DNA of 64,000 bases from an uncultured Selenomonadales bacterium (GTDB lineage Bacteria; Bacillota; Negativicutes; DSM-1736; Dendrosporobacteraceae). Each line of letters opens with the position of its first letter. The stretch's first letter is position 1. The position numbers and the translations under genes are program-made. The stretch is from positions 1 through 64,000 of the forward strand of contig CAMJML010000004.1 of the NCBI GenBank assembly GCA_946407015.1. Reading direction: 5' to 3'. Positions 17,239 through 27,413 of this stretch are shown piece by piece. The notes beneath the pieces were generated by a model, which was not told the DNA's origin, did not search any database, and was given only the letters and a program-made list of their open reading frames with translations.

Positions 17239-19314
17239 ATGAGTACTGTTCCTAAATTAAATACTGTCTATGTCGAAGGCGGTGTGCCGTTTCAGGTAGC
17301 TGCGCCCTTTGATCCGACCGGTGACCAGCCGGCCGCCATACAGAAACTGACAGCCGGGATTCAGGCCGGTCAGCGCACTCAGGTGCTGCTGGGCGCAACC
17401 GGAACGGGCAAGACGTTTACCATGGCCAAGGTGATTGAAGCGGTACAAAAGCCCACACTGGTCATTGCGCACAATAAGACACTGGCTGCCCAGTTGGCCA
17501 GTGAGTTTAAAGAGTTTTTTCCGAACAATGCGGTGGAGTACTTTGTCAGTTATTATGACTATTATCAGCCTGAGGCTTATATTGCTCACACCGATACTTA
17601 TATTGAAAAAGATGCGTCTATCAATGACGAGATTGACAAGCTGCGCCATTCGGCGACCAGTTCGCTGTTTGAGCGCCGTGATGTCATTATCGTGGCCAGT
17701 GTTTCCTGCATCTATGGTTTAGGTTCGCCGGACGAGTATCGTGGCTTGGTGTTATCGCTGCGCCAGGGGCAAACCAAGGACCGGGATGAGATTTTACGCA
17801 AGCTGGTATCCATTCAGTATGAACGCAATGATATTAATTTTACCCGCGGGACTTTTCGGGTCCGGGGCGATGTTATTGAAATTTTCCCGGCTGCCAACAA
17901 TGAGAAGGCGCTGCGGGTTGAACTGTTTGGCGATGAGATTGAACGCATTCTGGAGATTGACACCCTGACCGGTGAAATTCTGGCTGAACGCAAGCATATT
18001 GCCATTTATCCGGCCTCTCACTATGTCACCTCACGTGAGAACATGCTGCGGGCCGTGAAAGATATCGAAGACGAGCTGGAACAGCAGCTGAGTTTCTTCA
18101 AGGCGAACAATAAACTGCTGGAAGCCCAGCGGCTGGAACAGCGCACCAAGTATGATTTGGAAATGATGCAGGAGATGGGCTATTGTTCCGGGATTGAAAA
18201 CTATTCCCGCCATTTGACAGCCCGCAAGCCGGGGGAGGCGCCCTATACCCTGGTGGATTATTTTCCCGAGGACTTCTTGATTGTCATTGATGAGTCTCAT
18301 GTCACGCTGCCACAGCTCAGGGCCATGTATGCCGGGGACCGCTCCCGGAAAGAATCGCTGGTGGAAAACGGTTTCCGGCTGCCATCGGCCTTTGACAACC
18401 GGCCATTTAAGTTTGAAGAGTTTGAACAGCGTATTAACCAAATCGTCTATGTTTCGGCCACTCCGGCCAAATATGAATTTGAGCAGGCTGAACAGGTGGT
18501 GCAGCAAATCATCCGGCCAACCGGTTTGATTGATCCTGAAGTGGAAATCCGGCCGATCAAAGGGCAGATGGATGATCTGCTGGGAGAAATCAAGCTCCGG
18601 ATGGCCAATCATGAACGGGTTTTGGTCACCACCCTGACCAAGAAAATGGCTGAGAATTTGACCGATTATTTAAAGGAAATGGGCATTAAAGTCCGTTATT
18701 TGCATTCTGATATCGCCACCATTGAACGGGCCGAGATTATCCGCGATCTGCGGGCCGGTGTGTTTGATGTGCTGGTCGGGATTAACCTGCTGCGGGAAGG
18801 GCTGGATTTGCCCGAGGTCTCCCTGGTCGCCATTCTGGATGCGGATAAGGAAGGGTTTCTGCGTTCGGAAACTTCGCTGATCCAGACGATTGGCCGGGCA
18901 GCCCGTAATGTCCATGGCAAGGTCATTATGTATGCTGATGTGATGACCGACTCGATGCGGCGGGCGATCAGCGAGACGGACCGGCGGCGCGATATTCAGC
19001 ATGCCTATAATATTGAACATGGCATTACGCCGAAAACGGTAGAGAAAAAGGTCCGGGAACTCATTGAGACCACCAAGGTGGCTGAAACCCCGGCCGGCTA
19101 TAAAACCGGCGGAGGCTCCGGCATGTCGGTGGATGAAACGCTTGACCTGATTGCCAGCCTGGAAAGTGGAATGCGTGAGGCTTCCCGGAAACTTGAATTT
19201 GAACGGGCGGCTCAATTGCGGGATATGGTGATTGAGCTAAAAGGACGCCTGCCTGCCGGCAGTGCTGCGAAAGATAAAGGCGGAGCCAAGAAATCTGCCA
19301 GAAAAAAGAGGTAG
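17239..19314 (+). CDS. uvrB: Excinuclease ABC subunit B
   Basis: A 691-residue DNA repair helicase-like protein that verifies lesions in nucleotide excision repair after loading by UvrA and then recruits UvrC. Visible: Walker A GATGTGKT near residue 55, the beta-hairpin region [11 protein letters not shown], the DESH box in [12 protein letters not shown], helicase motifs [12 protein letters not shown] and [24 protein letters not shown], and a C-terminal UVR domain ([21 protein letters not shown]) that binds UvrC. Length is normal. uvrA starts 5 bases after its stop, so they form an operon. Confidence 0.98.
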   Translation: MSTVPKLNTVYVEGGVPFQVAAPFDPTGDQPAAIQKLTAGIQAGQRTQVLLGATGTGKTFTMAKVIEAVQKPTLVIAHNKTLAAQLASEFKEFFPNNAVEYFVSYYDYYQPEAYIAHTDTYIEKDASINDEIDKLRHSATSSLFERRDVIIVASVSCIYGLGSPDEYRGLVLSLRQGQTKDRDEILRKLVSIQYERNDINFTRGTFRVRGDVIEIFPAANNEKALRVELFGDEIERILEIDTLTGEILAERKHIAIYPASHYVTSRENMLRAVKDIEDELEQQLSFFKANNKLLEAQRLEQRTKYDLEMMQEMGYCSGIENYSRHLTARKPGEAPYTLVDYFPEDFLIVIDESHVTLPQLRAMYAGDRSRKESLVENGFRLPSAFDNRPFKFEEFEQRINQIVYVSATPAKYEFEQAEQVVQQIIRPTGLIDPEVEIRPIKGQMDDLLGEIKLRMANHERVLVTTLTKKMAENLTDYLKEMGIKVRYLHSDIATIERAEIIRDLRAGVFDVLVGINLLREGLDLPEVSLVAILDADKEGFLRSETSLIQTIGRAARNVHGKVIMYADVMTDSMRRAISETDRRRDIQHAYNIEHGITPKTVEKKVRELIETTKVAETPAGYKTGGGSGMSVDETLDLIASLESGMREASRKLEFERAAQLRDMVIELKGRLPAGSAAKDKGGAKKSARKKR

Positions 19315-19318
19315 TTGC

Positions 19319-22177
19319 GTGAAGGATAAAATTGTTGTAAAAGGTGCCAGACAGCACAATTTAAAAAATATTGATTTGGAAATTCCCCGCGACCAGTTGG
19401 TCGTCATTACCGGCTTGAGTGGTTCAGGCAAATCGTCACTGGCGTTTGATACCATCTATGCCGAAGGCCAGCGCCGTTATGTGGAATCGTTATCCGCTTA
19501 TGCCCGCCAATTTCTGGGGCAAATGGACAAACCGGATGTGGATTATATTGAAGGGTTATCACCGGCTATTTCCATTGATCAGAAGACCACCAGCCGCAAT
19601 CCCCGTTCGACGGTGGGCACGGTCACCGAGATTTACGATTATCTGCGGCTGCTCTTTGCCCGGGCGGGCCGGCCTCACTGCCCGCAGTGCGGTAAAGCGA
19701 TCAGCCAGCAGACGGTGGAACAAATGGTGGATCAGCTCATGACCCTGGAGGAGGGCAGCCGGCTTATGCTGCTGGCTCCGGTCGTGCGCGGCAAAAAAGG
19801 CGAACATCAGAAAGTGTTGGAAGATATCCGCAAAAACGGATATGTCCGGGTGCGGATTGATGGAGAAATTCAGGAAGTCAGTGACGAAATCCGCTTGGAA
19901 AAAAACAAAAAGCATACCATTGAGGTGGTCGTTGACAGGCTGGTTATCCGGGACGGCATTGCCCAGCGCTTAGCTGATTCGCTGGAGGCTTCCCTCAACC
20001 TGGGAGGCGGTGTGGTGACGGTTCAGATCGTAGACGGCAATGAAATGGTTTTCAGCCAGAATTTTGCCTGCGTGGACTGCGGCATCAGTCTGCCCGAAAT
20101 TGCGCCGCGCATGTTTTCCTTCAACAGCCCCTATGGCGCTTGCCCTGATTGTACCGGCTTAGGCAATAACATGGAGTTTGATCCGGCGTTGGTCATTCCA
20201 GACCCGGGCAAATCGTTCATTGACGGCCTATTAGCGCCATTCACAAAAAATACCAACTCCTATACCATGTGCCAGCTGGAGGCTGTTTTAGAAAAATACG
20301 GCTACTCGCTGTACAGCAACTGGAACGAACTGTCCGATCCGGTCAAAGAGATTATTATGAACGGCTCAGGAAATGAAAAGTTTAGCTTCCGTTATGAGAA
20401 CATGTATGGTGAGGACAAGGTGTATCATTCGGCCTTTGAAGGCATTATGCCGCTTCTCAACCGGCGTTACCGGGAAACCAGCTCAGACTGGTCACGGGAA
20501 GAATATGAGGAGTATATGAGCAGCAAGCCCTGCCCGACTTGCAAAGGGGCGCGGCTGAAGCCGGAAACGCTGGCCGTCAAGGTCGGCGGCAAAAGCATTC
20601 ATGAAGTGACTACGCTGACCATTGCCGAAGGCAAGCAGTTTTTTGCCGGTTTGGAGCTGACTGAGCGGGAACGGACCATTGCTCATCAAATTTTAAAAGA
20701 AATCAATGCCCGGCTGGGCTTTTTGCTGGATGTCGGCCTGGATTACCTGACTCTGGACCGGGCGGCCGGGACATTATCCGGCGGGGAAGCCCAGCGCATC
20801 AGACTGGCTACCCAGATTGGCTCAGGCCTGGTAGGCGTTCTTTATATTCTGGATGAACCCAGTATCGGCTTGCACCAGCGGGATAACAACCGGCTGCTGG
20901 CCACGCTGAAGCATCTGCGGGATGTCGGCAATACGCTGCTGGTGGTGGAGCATGATGAAGACACCATGTATGCAGCGGATCATATCATTGATATCGGTCC
21001 GGCTGCCGGTGCGGGCGGCGGGCAGGTTGTCGCGCAGGGAACGGTAGCGGAAATCAAGGCCAATCCGGATTCGATTACCGGACAGTACCTCAGCCGCCGA
21101 CGTTTCATCCCGGTACCGGCCGTTCGCCGCCAGCCAAACGGCAAATGGCTGGAAGTGGTAGGGGCCAAGGAAAATAATCTGAAGAATTTAACGGTGCGCT
21201 TTCCTCTGGGCGTGTTCACGGCTGTGACCGGTGTGTCTGGCTCGGGGAAAAGTACGCTGGTCAATGAAATTTTATATAAAGGGCTGGCTCAGCGCATTTA
21301 CAAAAGCCGTACCCGTCCGGGCGAGCACCGGGAAATCCGCGGTTCGGAGCATATTGATAAAATCATTGATATTGATCAGTCGCCGATCGGGCGGACACCC
21401 CGTTCCAATCCGGCTACCTATACCAGCCTGTTTGATGCCATTCGCGAGGTTTTCAGCCAAACGCCTGAAGCCAAAATGCGCGGCTATAAGCCGGGGCGCT
21501 TTAGCTTCAATGTGAAGGGCGGCCGCTGCGAGGCTTGCCGCGGCGACGGGATTATCAAAATCGAAATGCACTTCTTGCCGGACGTTTATGTGCCTTGCGA
21601 AGTGTGCAAAGGCGCCCGCTATAACCGGGAAACGCTGGAAGTCCGCTATAAAGGAAAAAGCATTGCCCAGGTTCTGGACATGGTGGTGGATGAGGCGGTG
21701 GAGTTCTTCCAAAACATCCCCAAAGTTCACCGCAAACTGCAGATTTTACAGGATGTCGGCTTAGGCTACATCAAACTCGGCCAGCCGGCTACCACGCTAA
21801 GCGGCGGTGAAGCTCAGCGGATCAAGCTGGCGACCGAACTGGCCCGCCGCAGTACCGGCAAAACACTGTATATTCTGGATGAGCCGACCACCGGGCTGCA
21901 TACTGCCGATATTCACCGCTTGCTGGAAGTGCTGCAGCGGCTGGTGGACGGCGGCGACAGTGTTGTGGTTATTGAGCATAACCTGGATGTCATTAAAACA
22001 GCCGACCATCTAATTGACTTAGGTCCTGAGGGCGGTTCGCGCGGCGGGACCATTGTCGCGCAAGGCACGCCGGAACAAATTGCGGACAACAGCAAGTCCT
22101 ACACCGGCCACTTCCTCAAACCGCTGTTAGAAGAAGGCGTGGCCATAAACGCCGCAGCCTGCCGGAACGACGAGTGA
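19319..22177 (+). CDS. uvrA: Excinuclease ABC subunit A
   Basis: A 952-residue damage-sensing ATPase with two ABC modules. Walker A motifs GLSGSGKSS (near residue 31) and GVSGSGKST (near 640), two LSGGEAQRI signatures, and zinc-binding cysteine pairs ([32 protein letters not shown]) match UvrA. The GTG at 19319 is chosen because AAGAGGTAG precedes it and it gives the family N-terminus ([17 protein letters not shown]); the longer frame would run inside uvrB. Downstream are only repeats and the terminator of the opposing accC. Confidence 0.98.
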   Translation: MKDKIVVKGARQHNLKNIDLEIPRDQLVVITGLSGSGKSSLAFDTIYAEGQRRYVESLSAYARQFLGQMDKPDVDYIEGLSPAISIDQKTTSRNPRSTVGTVTEIYDYLRLLFARAGRPHCPQCGKAISQQTVEQMVDQLMTLEEGSRLMLLAPVVRGKKGEHQKVLEDIRKNGYVRVRIDGEIQEVSDEIRLEKNKKHTIEVVVDRLVIRDGIAQRLADSLEASLNLGGGVVTVQIVDGNEMVFSQNFACVDCGISLPEIAPRMFSFNSPYGACPDCTGLGNNMEFDPALVIPDPGKSFIDGLLAPFTKNTNSYTMCQLEAVLEKYGYSLYSNWNELSDPVKEIIMNGSGNEKFSFRYENMYGEDKVYHSAFEGIMPLLNRRYRETSSDWSREEYEEYMSSKPCPTCKGARLKPETLAVKVGGKSIHEVTTLTIAEGKQFFAGLELTERERTIAHQILKEINARLGFLLDVGLDYLTLDRAAGTLSGGEAQRIRLATQIGSGLVGVLYILDEPSIGLHQRDNNRLLATLKHLRDVGNTLLVVEHDEDTMYAADHIIDIGPAAGAGGGQVVAQGTVAEIKANPDSITGQYLSRRRFIPVPAVRRQPNGKWLEVVGAKENNLKNLTVRFPLGVFTAVTGVSGSGKSTLVNEILYKGLAQRIYKSRTRPGEHREIRGSEHIDKIIDIDQSPIGRTPRSNPATYTSLFDAIREVFSQTPEAKMRGYKPGRFSFNVKGGRCEACRGDGIIKIEMHFLPDVYVPCEVCKGARYNRETLEVRYKGKSIAQVLDMVVDEAVEFFQNIPKVHRKLQILQDVGLGYIKLGQPATTLSGGEAQRIKLATELARRSTGKTLYILDEPTTGLHTADIHRLLEVLQRLVDGGDSVVVIEHNLDVIKTADHLIDLGPEGGSRGGTIVAQGTPEQIADNSKSYTGHFLKPLLEEGVAINAAACRNDE

Positions 22178-22203
22178 CGATGAAGGGGATCACGACGGTA
22201 TGA

Positions 22204-22338
22204 ACTACCGAGGACACAGAGTACACGGTGGATTACGGGAATACGATTAACCGCAGAGGACGCAGAGTGGTTTATATAAACCCGGCGCGATAACATCGCG
22301 CCAACTCTTCGTAACCCTCTGCGTCCTCTGTGGTTCAA
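22204..22338. repeat. Nested palindromic repeat, copy 5, with a partial copy
   Basis: A fragment with variant arms (ACCGAGGACACAGAG, 22207) is followed by a full copy from 22247: arms TTAACCGCAGAGGACGCAGAG and CCTCTGCGTCCTCTGTGG around the perfect core GGCGCGATAACATCGCGCC. Confidence 0.85.
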
Positions 22339-22362
22339 TTAATTCTTCGTCATCCCCCAAAT

Positions 22363-22396
22363 AAAAAACAGACTTTCCAAGCTGGAAAGTCTGTTT
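22363..22396 (-). terminator. Terminator of accC
   Basis: AAACAGACTTTCCA pairs with TGGAAAGTCTGTTT across three bases; read on the minus strand it is followed by a run of T. It ends 7 bases from the accC stop. Confidence 0.9.
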
Positions 22397-22403
22397 ATAT
22401 CAT

Positions 22404-23798
22404 CTACCAGGCACTGTTGACCAGTGAGGTATCAGCCTCATGGCTCAGTCTGTTTCTGGGTTTTACCGGTTCACAGTTGGACATATGTTTGTAAACAAAC
22501 TGGGTATCGATGTCACCGGTACAGAAATGAGGATTGGTTAAAACCCGTTGATGGAACGGAATGGTGGTTTTAATGCCGGTAATGCGGAATTCGTTTAACG
22601 CCCGGCGCATGATTTTGATAGCATCACCGCGGGTCCGTCCATGAGCGATGACTTTCGCAATCATGGAATCATAGTAGGGTTCAACCGACAAGCCGGCACA
22701 AACACCGCTGTCGACCCGTACTCTTGGACCACCGGGGGCATGATAAAATTCAATTTGGCCTGGAGCCGGCAGAAAATGATTTTCCGGGTCTTCGGCATTA
22801 ATCCGGCACTCAATAGCGTGCCCGAGGAATTGGATATCTTCCTGGCGCTTATTGAGCGGTTCACCGGCTGCAATGCGAATTTGGCGGCGGACTAAATCGA
22901 CGCCGGTAATGGATTCGGTGACGGCATGTTCAACCTGAATGCGTGGATTGATTTCCATGAAGTAGAACTTGCCGGTTTTGACATCCATCAGGAATTCGAC
23001 GGTGCCCACATTGGTGTAATGAACGCTTTTGGCAGCCCGGATGGCTAAAGCACCCACTCGTTGCCGCATTTCAGGGGTCAGGGCGCTGGAAGGCGCTTCT
23101 TCCAGGATTTTCTGATTGCGGCGCTGCAACGAACATTCTCTTTCGCCCAGATGCAGAATGTTGCCAAAATTATCGGCCATAATCTGCACTTCGATGTGGC
23201 GGGATTGCGCAATATAATTTTCAAAATAGAAAGCTGATTTGGTGACATCCACTTTGTGAAGCGCTGTAGCCAAATCTTGCTTGTTATTGATGACAAACAT
23301 GGATTTGCCGCCACCACCGGAAACAGGTTTTAAAATAACCGGATATCCTAGTTCTTCGGCGAATTGGTAGGCTTCTTCATTGCTCACAATAGGATTGGTT
23401 CCTCTGGTCATTGGCAGGCCGGCAGCCTTCATGGCCTCACGGGCAGCATCTTTATTGCCTACCTTACGAATGGTTTCGGCACGGGGTCCAACCCAAACAA
23501 AACCGGAATTGGTGACTAATTCAGCAAAGTCAGCGTTTTCCGACAGAAAGCCATAGCCAGGATGTATGGCCTCAGCTTTAGTAGCTTCGGCTGCTGCAAG
23601 GATTGCATTCATATTTAAATAGCTTTGGGTTGCGTCTGCTGGCCCGATATGATGAGCATAATCGGCCAATTGCACATGGAGTGCTTTTTCGTCAACATCA
23701 GAATAGACAGCAACTGTTTCAATCCCCAGCTCCTGGCAGGCCCGGATGATTCGGACAGCAATTTCGCCACGATTAGCGATAAGGAGTCTTTTGAACAT
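22404..23798 (-). CDS. accC: Biotin carboxylase (acetyl-CoA carboxylase subunit)
   Basis: A 464-residue ATP-grasp enzyme that carboxylates biotin on a carrier protein, normally the first step of acetyl-CoA carboxylase. The N-terminus MFKRLLIANRGEIAVRIIRACQELG, the glycine-rich GGGGKSMFV, the HIEVQIMADNFGN and MEINPRIQVEHAVTE segments are diagnostic. It is about 15 residues longer than common AccC at the C-terminus. ATG 23798 follows GGGAGG; an upstream extension lacks support. No accB, accA or accD is adjacent, so it could equally serve another biotin-dependent carboxylase. It is alone on the minus strand between uvrA and uvrC. Confidence 0.93.
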   Translation of the reverse strand: MFKRLLIANRGEIAVRIIRACQELGIETVAVYSDVDEKALHVQLADYAHHIGPADATQSYLNMNAILAAAEATKAEAIHPGYGFLSENADFAELVTNSGFVWVGPRAETIRKVGNKDAAREAMKAAGLPMTRGTNPIVSNEEAYQFAEELGYPVILKPVSGGGGKSMFVINNKQDLATALHKVDVTKSAFYFENYIAQSRHIEVQIMADNFGNILHLGERECSLQRRNQKILEEAPSSALTPEMRQRVGALAIRAAKSVHYTNVGTVEFLMDVKTGKFYFMEINPRIQVEHAVTESITGVDLVRRQIRIAAGEPLNKRQEDIQFLGHAIECRINAEDPENHFLPAPGQIEFYHAPGGPRVRVDSGVCAGLSVEPYYDSMIAKVIAHGRTRGDAIKIMRRALNEFRITGIKTTIPFHQRVLTNPHFCTGDIDTQFVYKHMSNCEPVKPRNRLSHEADTSLVNSAW

Positions 23799-23871
23799 CG
23801 TTGTAGACCTCCCATTTGCAAATGTTTTTTTCAAGGAAATTGGACTATACAAGTAGATTCTAACGAGGTAC

Positions 23872-23900
23872 ATTATATTACAGGAATGTTATTTAGACAA
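23872..23900 (-). promoter_or_regulatory. Sigma-A type promoter for accC
   Basis: On the minus strand, TTGTCT (23900-23895) and TATAAT (23877-23872) are separated by exactly 17 bases. It lies 74 bases upstream of the accC start. Confidence 0.75.
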
Positions 23901-24046
23901 TGGCTTTTGTGAATGTATACACAAGTACAATTTCAAGCCTGCCCGATTCAGAAAATTCAATTGTGAGCTGGTACTAAAGAGTATGTGATTATCATAACAT
24001 ACTTTCGCGAAATATGCAAGACTCACATGGTAACAGGAGGTCTAAC

Positions 24047-25843
24047 ATGACCGATGAGGTTCAGGAAAAACTGCAGATCTTACCGGATAAACCCGGCGTC
24101 TATTTAATGAAAGATGCCCAGGGGCGGATTATCTACGTTGGCAAAGCTGTCAACTTGAAAAACCGGGTCCGGTCTTACTTTCAATCCAGCCGGAATCATT
24201 CTCCCAAGGTGCAGGCGCTGGTAGCACGCATTGCCGATCTGGAATACATTGTCACCGCATCCGAGATCGAGGCGTTGATTTTTGAATGCAATCTGATCAA
24301 AAAACATCATCCGAAATATAATATTAGTTTGCGGGACGATAAAACCTACCCTTATATTAAAGTAACGGCAGAAGAATATCCCCGGGTGTTTGCCACCCGG
24401 AAGGTCTTAAAAGACGGGGCCCGTTATTTTGGGCCTTATACCAGCGCCGGTGCGGTGCATGAAACGCTGCGTTTGCTGAAAAAATTGTTTCCCTTGCGCA
24501 GCTGCCGAAAGCTGGATGCGCCGCGCCCTTGTTTGGAACACCATATTAAGCGTTGCTTGGCCCCCTGTTCCGGGCAAGTGGATCAGGCTGAGTATCAGGA
24601 AATGATCCGGGCGGTCTGCCTGTTTCTCGAAGGGCGCAGTGATGCCGTAGCGCAAAGCTTGCGCCGGCGGATGGAAGCTGCCGCCGAGCAGCTGAACTTT
24701 GAGTTGGCGGCCAAGCTGCGGGACCAATTGGCGGCCGTGGAGAAGATTACCGAGAAACAGAACATTGTCACCGGTTCGGGGGACCAGGATGCCATTGGAC
24801 TGGCCCGGTCCGCGTTAGGGACTTGTGTGCAGGTGTTCTTTATTCGCAGTGGCAAAATGGTCGGACGGGATCATTTTCTGTTGTCCGGTAGTGAAGATGA
24901 AAGTGATGAAGCCTTATTAACGGCATTTATCAAACAATATTATAACCAAGCCACGTTTATTCCACGCGAAATTCTTTTGCCCCTTATTTTGGAGGAACAG
25001 GCCTTGTTGGCCGACTGGCTTTCAGGCAGCAAAGGCAGCCGGGTGGCTGTTGAGACCCCTAAGCGTGGGACTAAAAAGGATATTGTCAATATGGCCATTG
25101 GCAATGCCAGCCTGGTTTTGGAAGAACAGGCGGCTAAAATTCAATCCCGCAATGAGCAAACAGAAGGCGCGGTGGATGAATTGGGCCAATATCTGGGGCT
25201 GGCCAAACGGCCGGACCGGATGGAATGCTTTGACATTTCCCATATTCAGGGCTCGGAAACGGTGGCTTCAATGGTGGTATTTGAAGGTGGAATGCCCAAA
25301 AAAGATGACTACCGCCGCTATAAATTAAAGACGGTAGAAGGCAAGCCGGACGATTTTCGTTCCATGCAAGAGGTGGTTGGCCGGCGGTACCGGGATGCGT
25401 CCGGACCTTTGCCTGACTTAATCATTATCGACGGGGGCAAAGGCCAGCTCAGCTCTGCGCTGGAGATTATTCGTGGTGCCGGGCTGACCGATGTGCCGGT
25501 GGTCGGTCTGGCCAAGGAATTTGAACATATCTTTCAGGAAGGCTGCAGTGAACCGCTTATTTTGCCCAGACATTCCCAGGCTCTTTACCTGATTCAGCGC
25601 ATTCGTGACGAAGCCCACCGTTTTGCTATCACTTACCATCGCAAATTGCGGGCCAAACGCAATTTGGTTTCGGTATTGGATCATGTGGACGGCATTGGGG
25701 CTAAACGCCGCAAAGCGTTGTGGGAGGCTTTTGGTAATTTAAACAAAATCAAAGAAGCTTCCGTCGAGGAGATGGCGGCTGTCCCCGGGATGAACCTGCC
25801 TGCCGCACAGGCTGTCTATGATTTTTTCCGGCGTAAACTGTAG
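24047..25843 (+). CDS. uvrC: Excinuclease ABC subunit C
   Basis: A 598-residue dual endonuclease that cuts on both sides of a lesion bound by UvrB. It carries an N-terminal GIY-YIG domain (PGVYLMKDAQGRIIYVGKA, residues 16-34), a UVR motif around residue 205 (QLNFELAAKLRDQL), the RNase H-like C-terminal nuclease domain (ECFDISHIQGSETVASMVVF, LIIDGGKGQLSSA) and terminal helix-hairpin-helix repeats. ATG 24047 follows AGGAGG; the longer frame is unlikely. It is separated from uvrBA by accC on the other strand, so it has its own promoter. Confidence 0.97.
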   Translation: MTDEVQEKLQILPDKPGVYLMKDAQGRIIYVGKAVNLKNRVRSYFQSSRNHSPKVQALVARIADLEYIVTASEIEALIFECNLIKKHHPKYNISLRDDKTYPYIKVTAEEYPRVFATRKVLKDGARYFGPYTSAGAVHETLRLLKKLFPLRSCRKLDAPRPCLEHHIKRCLAPCSGQVDQAEYQEMIRAVCLFLEGRSDAVAQSLRRRMEAAAEQLNFELAAKLRDQLAAVEKITEKQNIVTGSGDQDAIGLARSALGTCVQVFFIRSGKMVGRDHFLLSGSEDESDEALLTAFIKQYYNQATFIPREILLPLILEEQALLADWLSGSKGSRVAVETPKRGTKKDIVNMAIGNASLVLEEQAAKIQSRNEQTEGAVDELGQYLGLAKRPDRMECFDISHIQGSETVASMVVFEGGMPKKDDYRRYKLKTVEGKPDDFRSMQEVVGRRYRDASGPLPDLIIIDGGKGQLSSALEIIRGAGLTDVPVVGLAKEFEHIFQEGCSEPLILPRHSQALYLIQRIRDEAHRFAITYHRKLRAKRNLVSVLDHVDGIGAKRRKALWEAFGNLNKIKEASVEEMAAVPGMNLPAAQAVYDFFRRKL

Positions 25844-25957
25844 CCAGGGACGGCCGGCAAGCCGATTGCCGGTACTGGACTGCACATAATGGGCGGTATT
25901 CTGCCCAATACTAATTATGGTATAATAAAACGAATGGATCATTTGGAGGTGTTCAAT

Positions 25958-26509
25958 ATGAAAGGCTGGATTATTGCAGGGGTTATTGTGGTGCTGATTG
26001 CCGTAATGGGCATTAGCGGCTATAACAGTTTGATTACCCTGAATGAAGGGATTAACGGGAAATGGGCTCAAGTGGAAAACCAATTGCAGCGAAGAGCCGA
26101 TTTGATTCCCAATTTAGTCAATACCGTCAAAGGTTATGCGGCTCATGAGCAGGCTGCCATTCAGTCTGTGGCCGATGCAAGGGCCAAATTGGCCGGAGCT
26201 CAAGGACCGGCTGCCAAGGCTGAAGCCAACACGGAATTAAACGGGGCACTAAGCCGATTGCTGGTTATAGCAGAAAATTATCCTAATTTAAAGGCTGATC
26301 AGAATTTCCGGGCCCTGCAGGATGAATTGGCCGGAACTGAAAACAGGCTGGCCGTAGCCCGTAAAGACTACAATGACGCCGTACAGGTGTACAATACCAA
26401 GATTCGCTCTTTCCCTTCCAGTATTTATGCCGGCATGCTGGGATTTTCGCCGAAAGAGTATTTCCAGGCTGAAGAAGGTGCCAAGCAGACGCCGAAAGTT
26501 CAGTTTTAA
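25958..26509 (+). CDS. LemA family protein
   Basis: A 183-residue protein with an N-terminal membrane anchor (residues 4-22) and a helical LemA domain. The motif YNSLITLNEGINGKWAQVENQLQRRADLIPNLV (about residues 24-56) is the family signature, and the C-terminal YNTKIRSFPSSIYAGMLGF is typical too. LemA proteins are anchored to the membrane and of unsettled function; they are very often next to TPM-domain proteins, as here. ATG 25958 follows GGAGGTG. A TATAAT at 25921 may be the -10 element. The TPM gene starts 40 bases downstream and is probably co-transcribed. Confidence 0.92.
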   Translation: MKGWIIAGVIVVLIAVMGISGYNSLITLNEGINGKWAQVENQLQRRADLIPNLVNTVKGYAAHEQAAIQSVADARAKLAGAQGPAAKAEANTELNGALSRLLVIAENYPNLKADQNFRALQDELAGTENRLAVARKDYNDAVQVYNTKIRSFPSSIYAGMLGFSPKEYFQAEEGAKQTPKVQF

Positions 26510-26549
26510 GCGGATGAGTCAGTCTAACTTTTAGCGAGGGGGGCTTAAG

Positions 26550-27320
26550 ATGAAAAAATGGCTGACCTGGCTGCTAGTGGTTGCGTACTTGGCAGTGGGT
26601 TCGATTGCCTGGGCTGAGCCGACAATCCCCCCGGCTCCGACCAGCAGTATCTATGTACAGGATTATGCCGGCGTCATGACTCCGGACAGTAAAAAACGGA
26701 TTAATGATCTCGGCAGTCAGTTAGCGGCCCGCACCAAGGCGCAAATTGTCGTCGTTACCGTTCAATCCCTGGGGGATACACCCCTTGAAGACTATGCTTT
26801 GGCTACGCTCAGGCAATGGGGAATTGGGGACAAGACCCTCAACAACGGTGTTCTCATGCTGGTGGCTGTTGGGGACCGCAAGTCACGCATCGAAGTGGGG
26901 TATGGCCTGGAAGGCGCTCTGCCGGATGCGAAGACCGGGCAAATTCAAGATCAATATATGTTACCCCATTTTCGGCAAAACGATTATGATAAAGGCATTC
27001 TAAACGGCTATCTGGCATTGGCCGGAGTGGTTGCCAAAGAATACAACCTGGAACTGAAAACAGATGCCAAGCCCGCGGCCAAACCGCAAAATAATCCAGG
27101 TGGTTCCTGGTGGGATACGCTGCCCTGGTGGATGCAGCTGCTGGTCATGGCCGGTGCCCTACTGCTGTTTGTGATTGACTGGTTGTTTTTTGGCGGCAGT
27201 ATAACCTGGTTTCTGTTGTCCCTGCTGCGCTTTCGCGGCGGCGGGGGTGGTGGTGGCGGCGGCCGAGGCGGTTATGGCGGCGGCTCAGGGGGCGGAGGCG
27301 GTTCCAGCCGTGGCTGGTGA
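26550..27320 (+). CDS. TPM-domain membrane protein with Gly-rich tail
   Basis: A 256-residue protein: signal peptide (1-22, ending SIAWAE), an extracytoplasmic TPM domain (about 35-165; YVQDYAGVMTP, QIVVVTVQSLGDTPLEDYA, RKSRIEVGYGLEGALPD), one or two transmembrane helices (about 195-225) and a glycine-rich tail finishing GGSSRGW. This is the YgcG-type layout. TPM domains have been linked to phosphatase activity and photosystem repair in plants, but the bacterial role is unclear. It partners the LemA gene. Followed by a terminator shared with the convergent kinase gene. Confidence 0.9.
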   Translation: MKKWLTWLLVVAYLAVGSIAWAEPTIPPAPTSSIYVQDYAGVMTPDSKKRINDLGSQLAARTKAQIVVVTVQSLGDTPLEDYALATLRQWGIGDKTLNNGVLMLVAVGDRKSRIEVGYGLEGALPDAKTGQIQDQYMLPHFRQNDYDKGILNGYLALAGVVAKEYNLELKTDAKPAAKPQNNPGGSWWDTLPWWMQLLVMAGALLLFVIDWLFFGGSITWFLLSLLRFRGGGGGGGGGRGGYGGGSGGGGGSSRGW

Positions 27321-27338
27321 CTGCAGACCTTGAATTAT

Positions 27339-27390
27339 AAACAGCCCTGGACAGTGGACGACTTCATGTCACTGTTCAGGGCTGTTTTTC
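27339..27390. terminator. Bidirectional terminator between TPM gene and sensor kinase
   Basis: AAACAGCCCTGGACAGTG (27339-27356) pairs with 27370-27387, followed by T on the + strand and, read in reverse, by A/T-rich sequence; it can serve both converging genes. Confidence 0.82.
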
Positions 27391-27413
27391 GGTCTAGGCT
27401 GTGAAGCCAGGCG

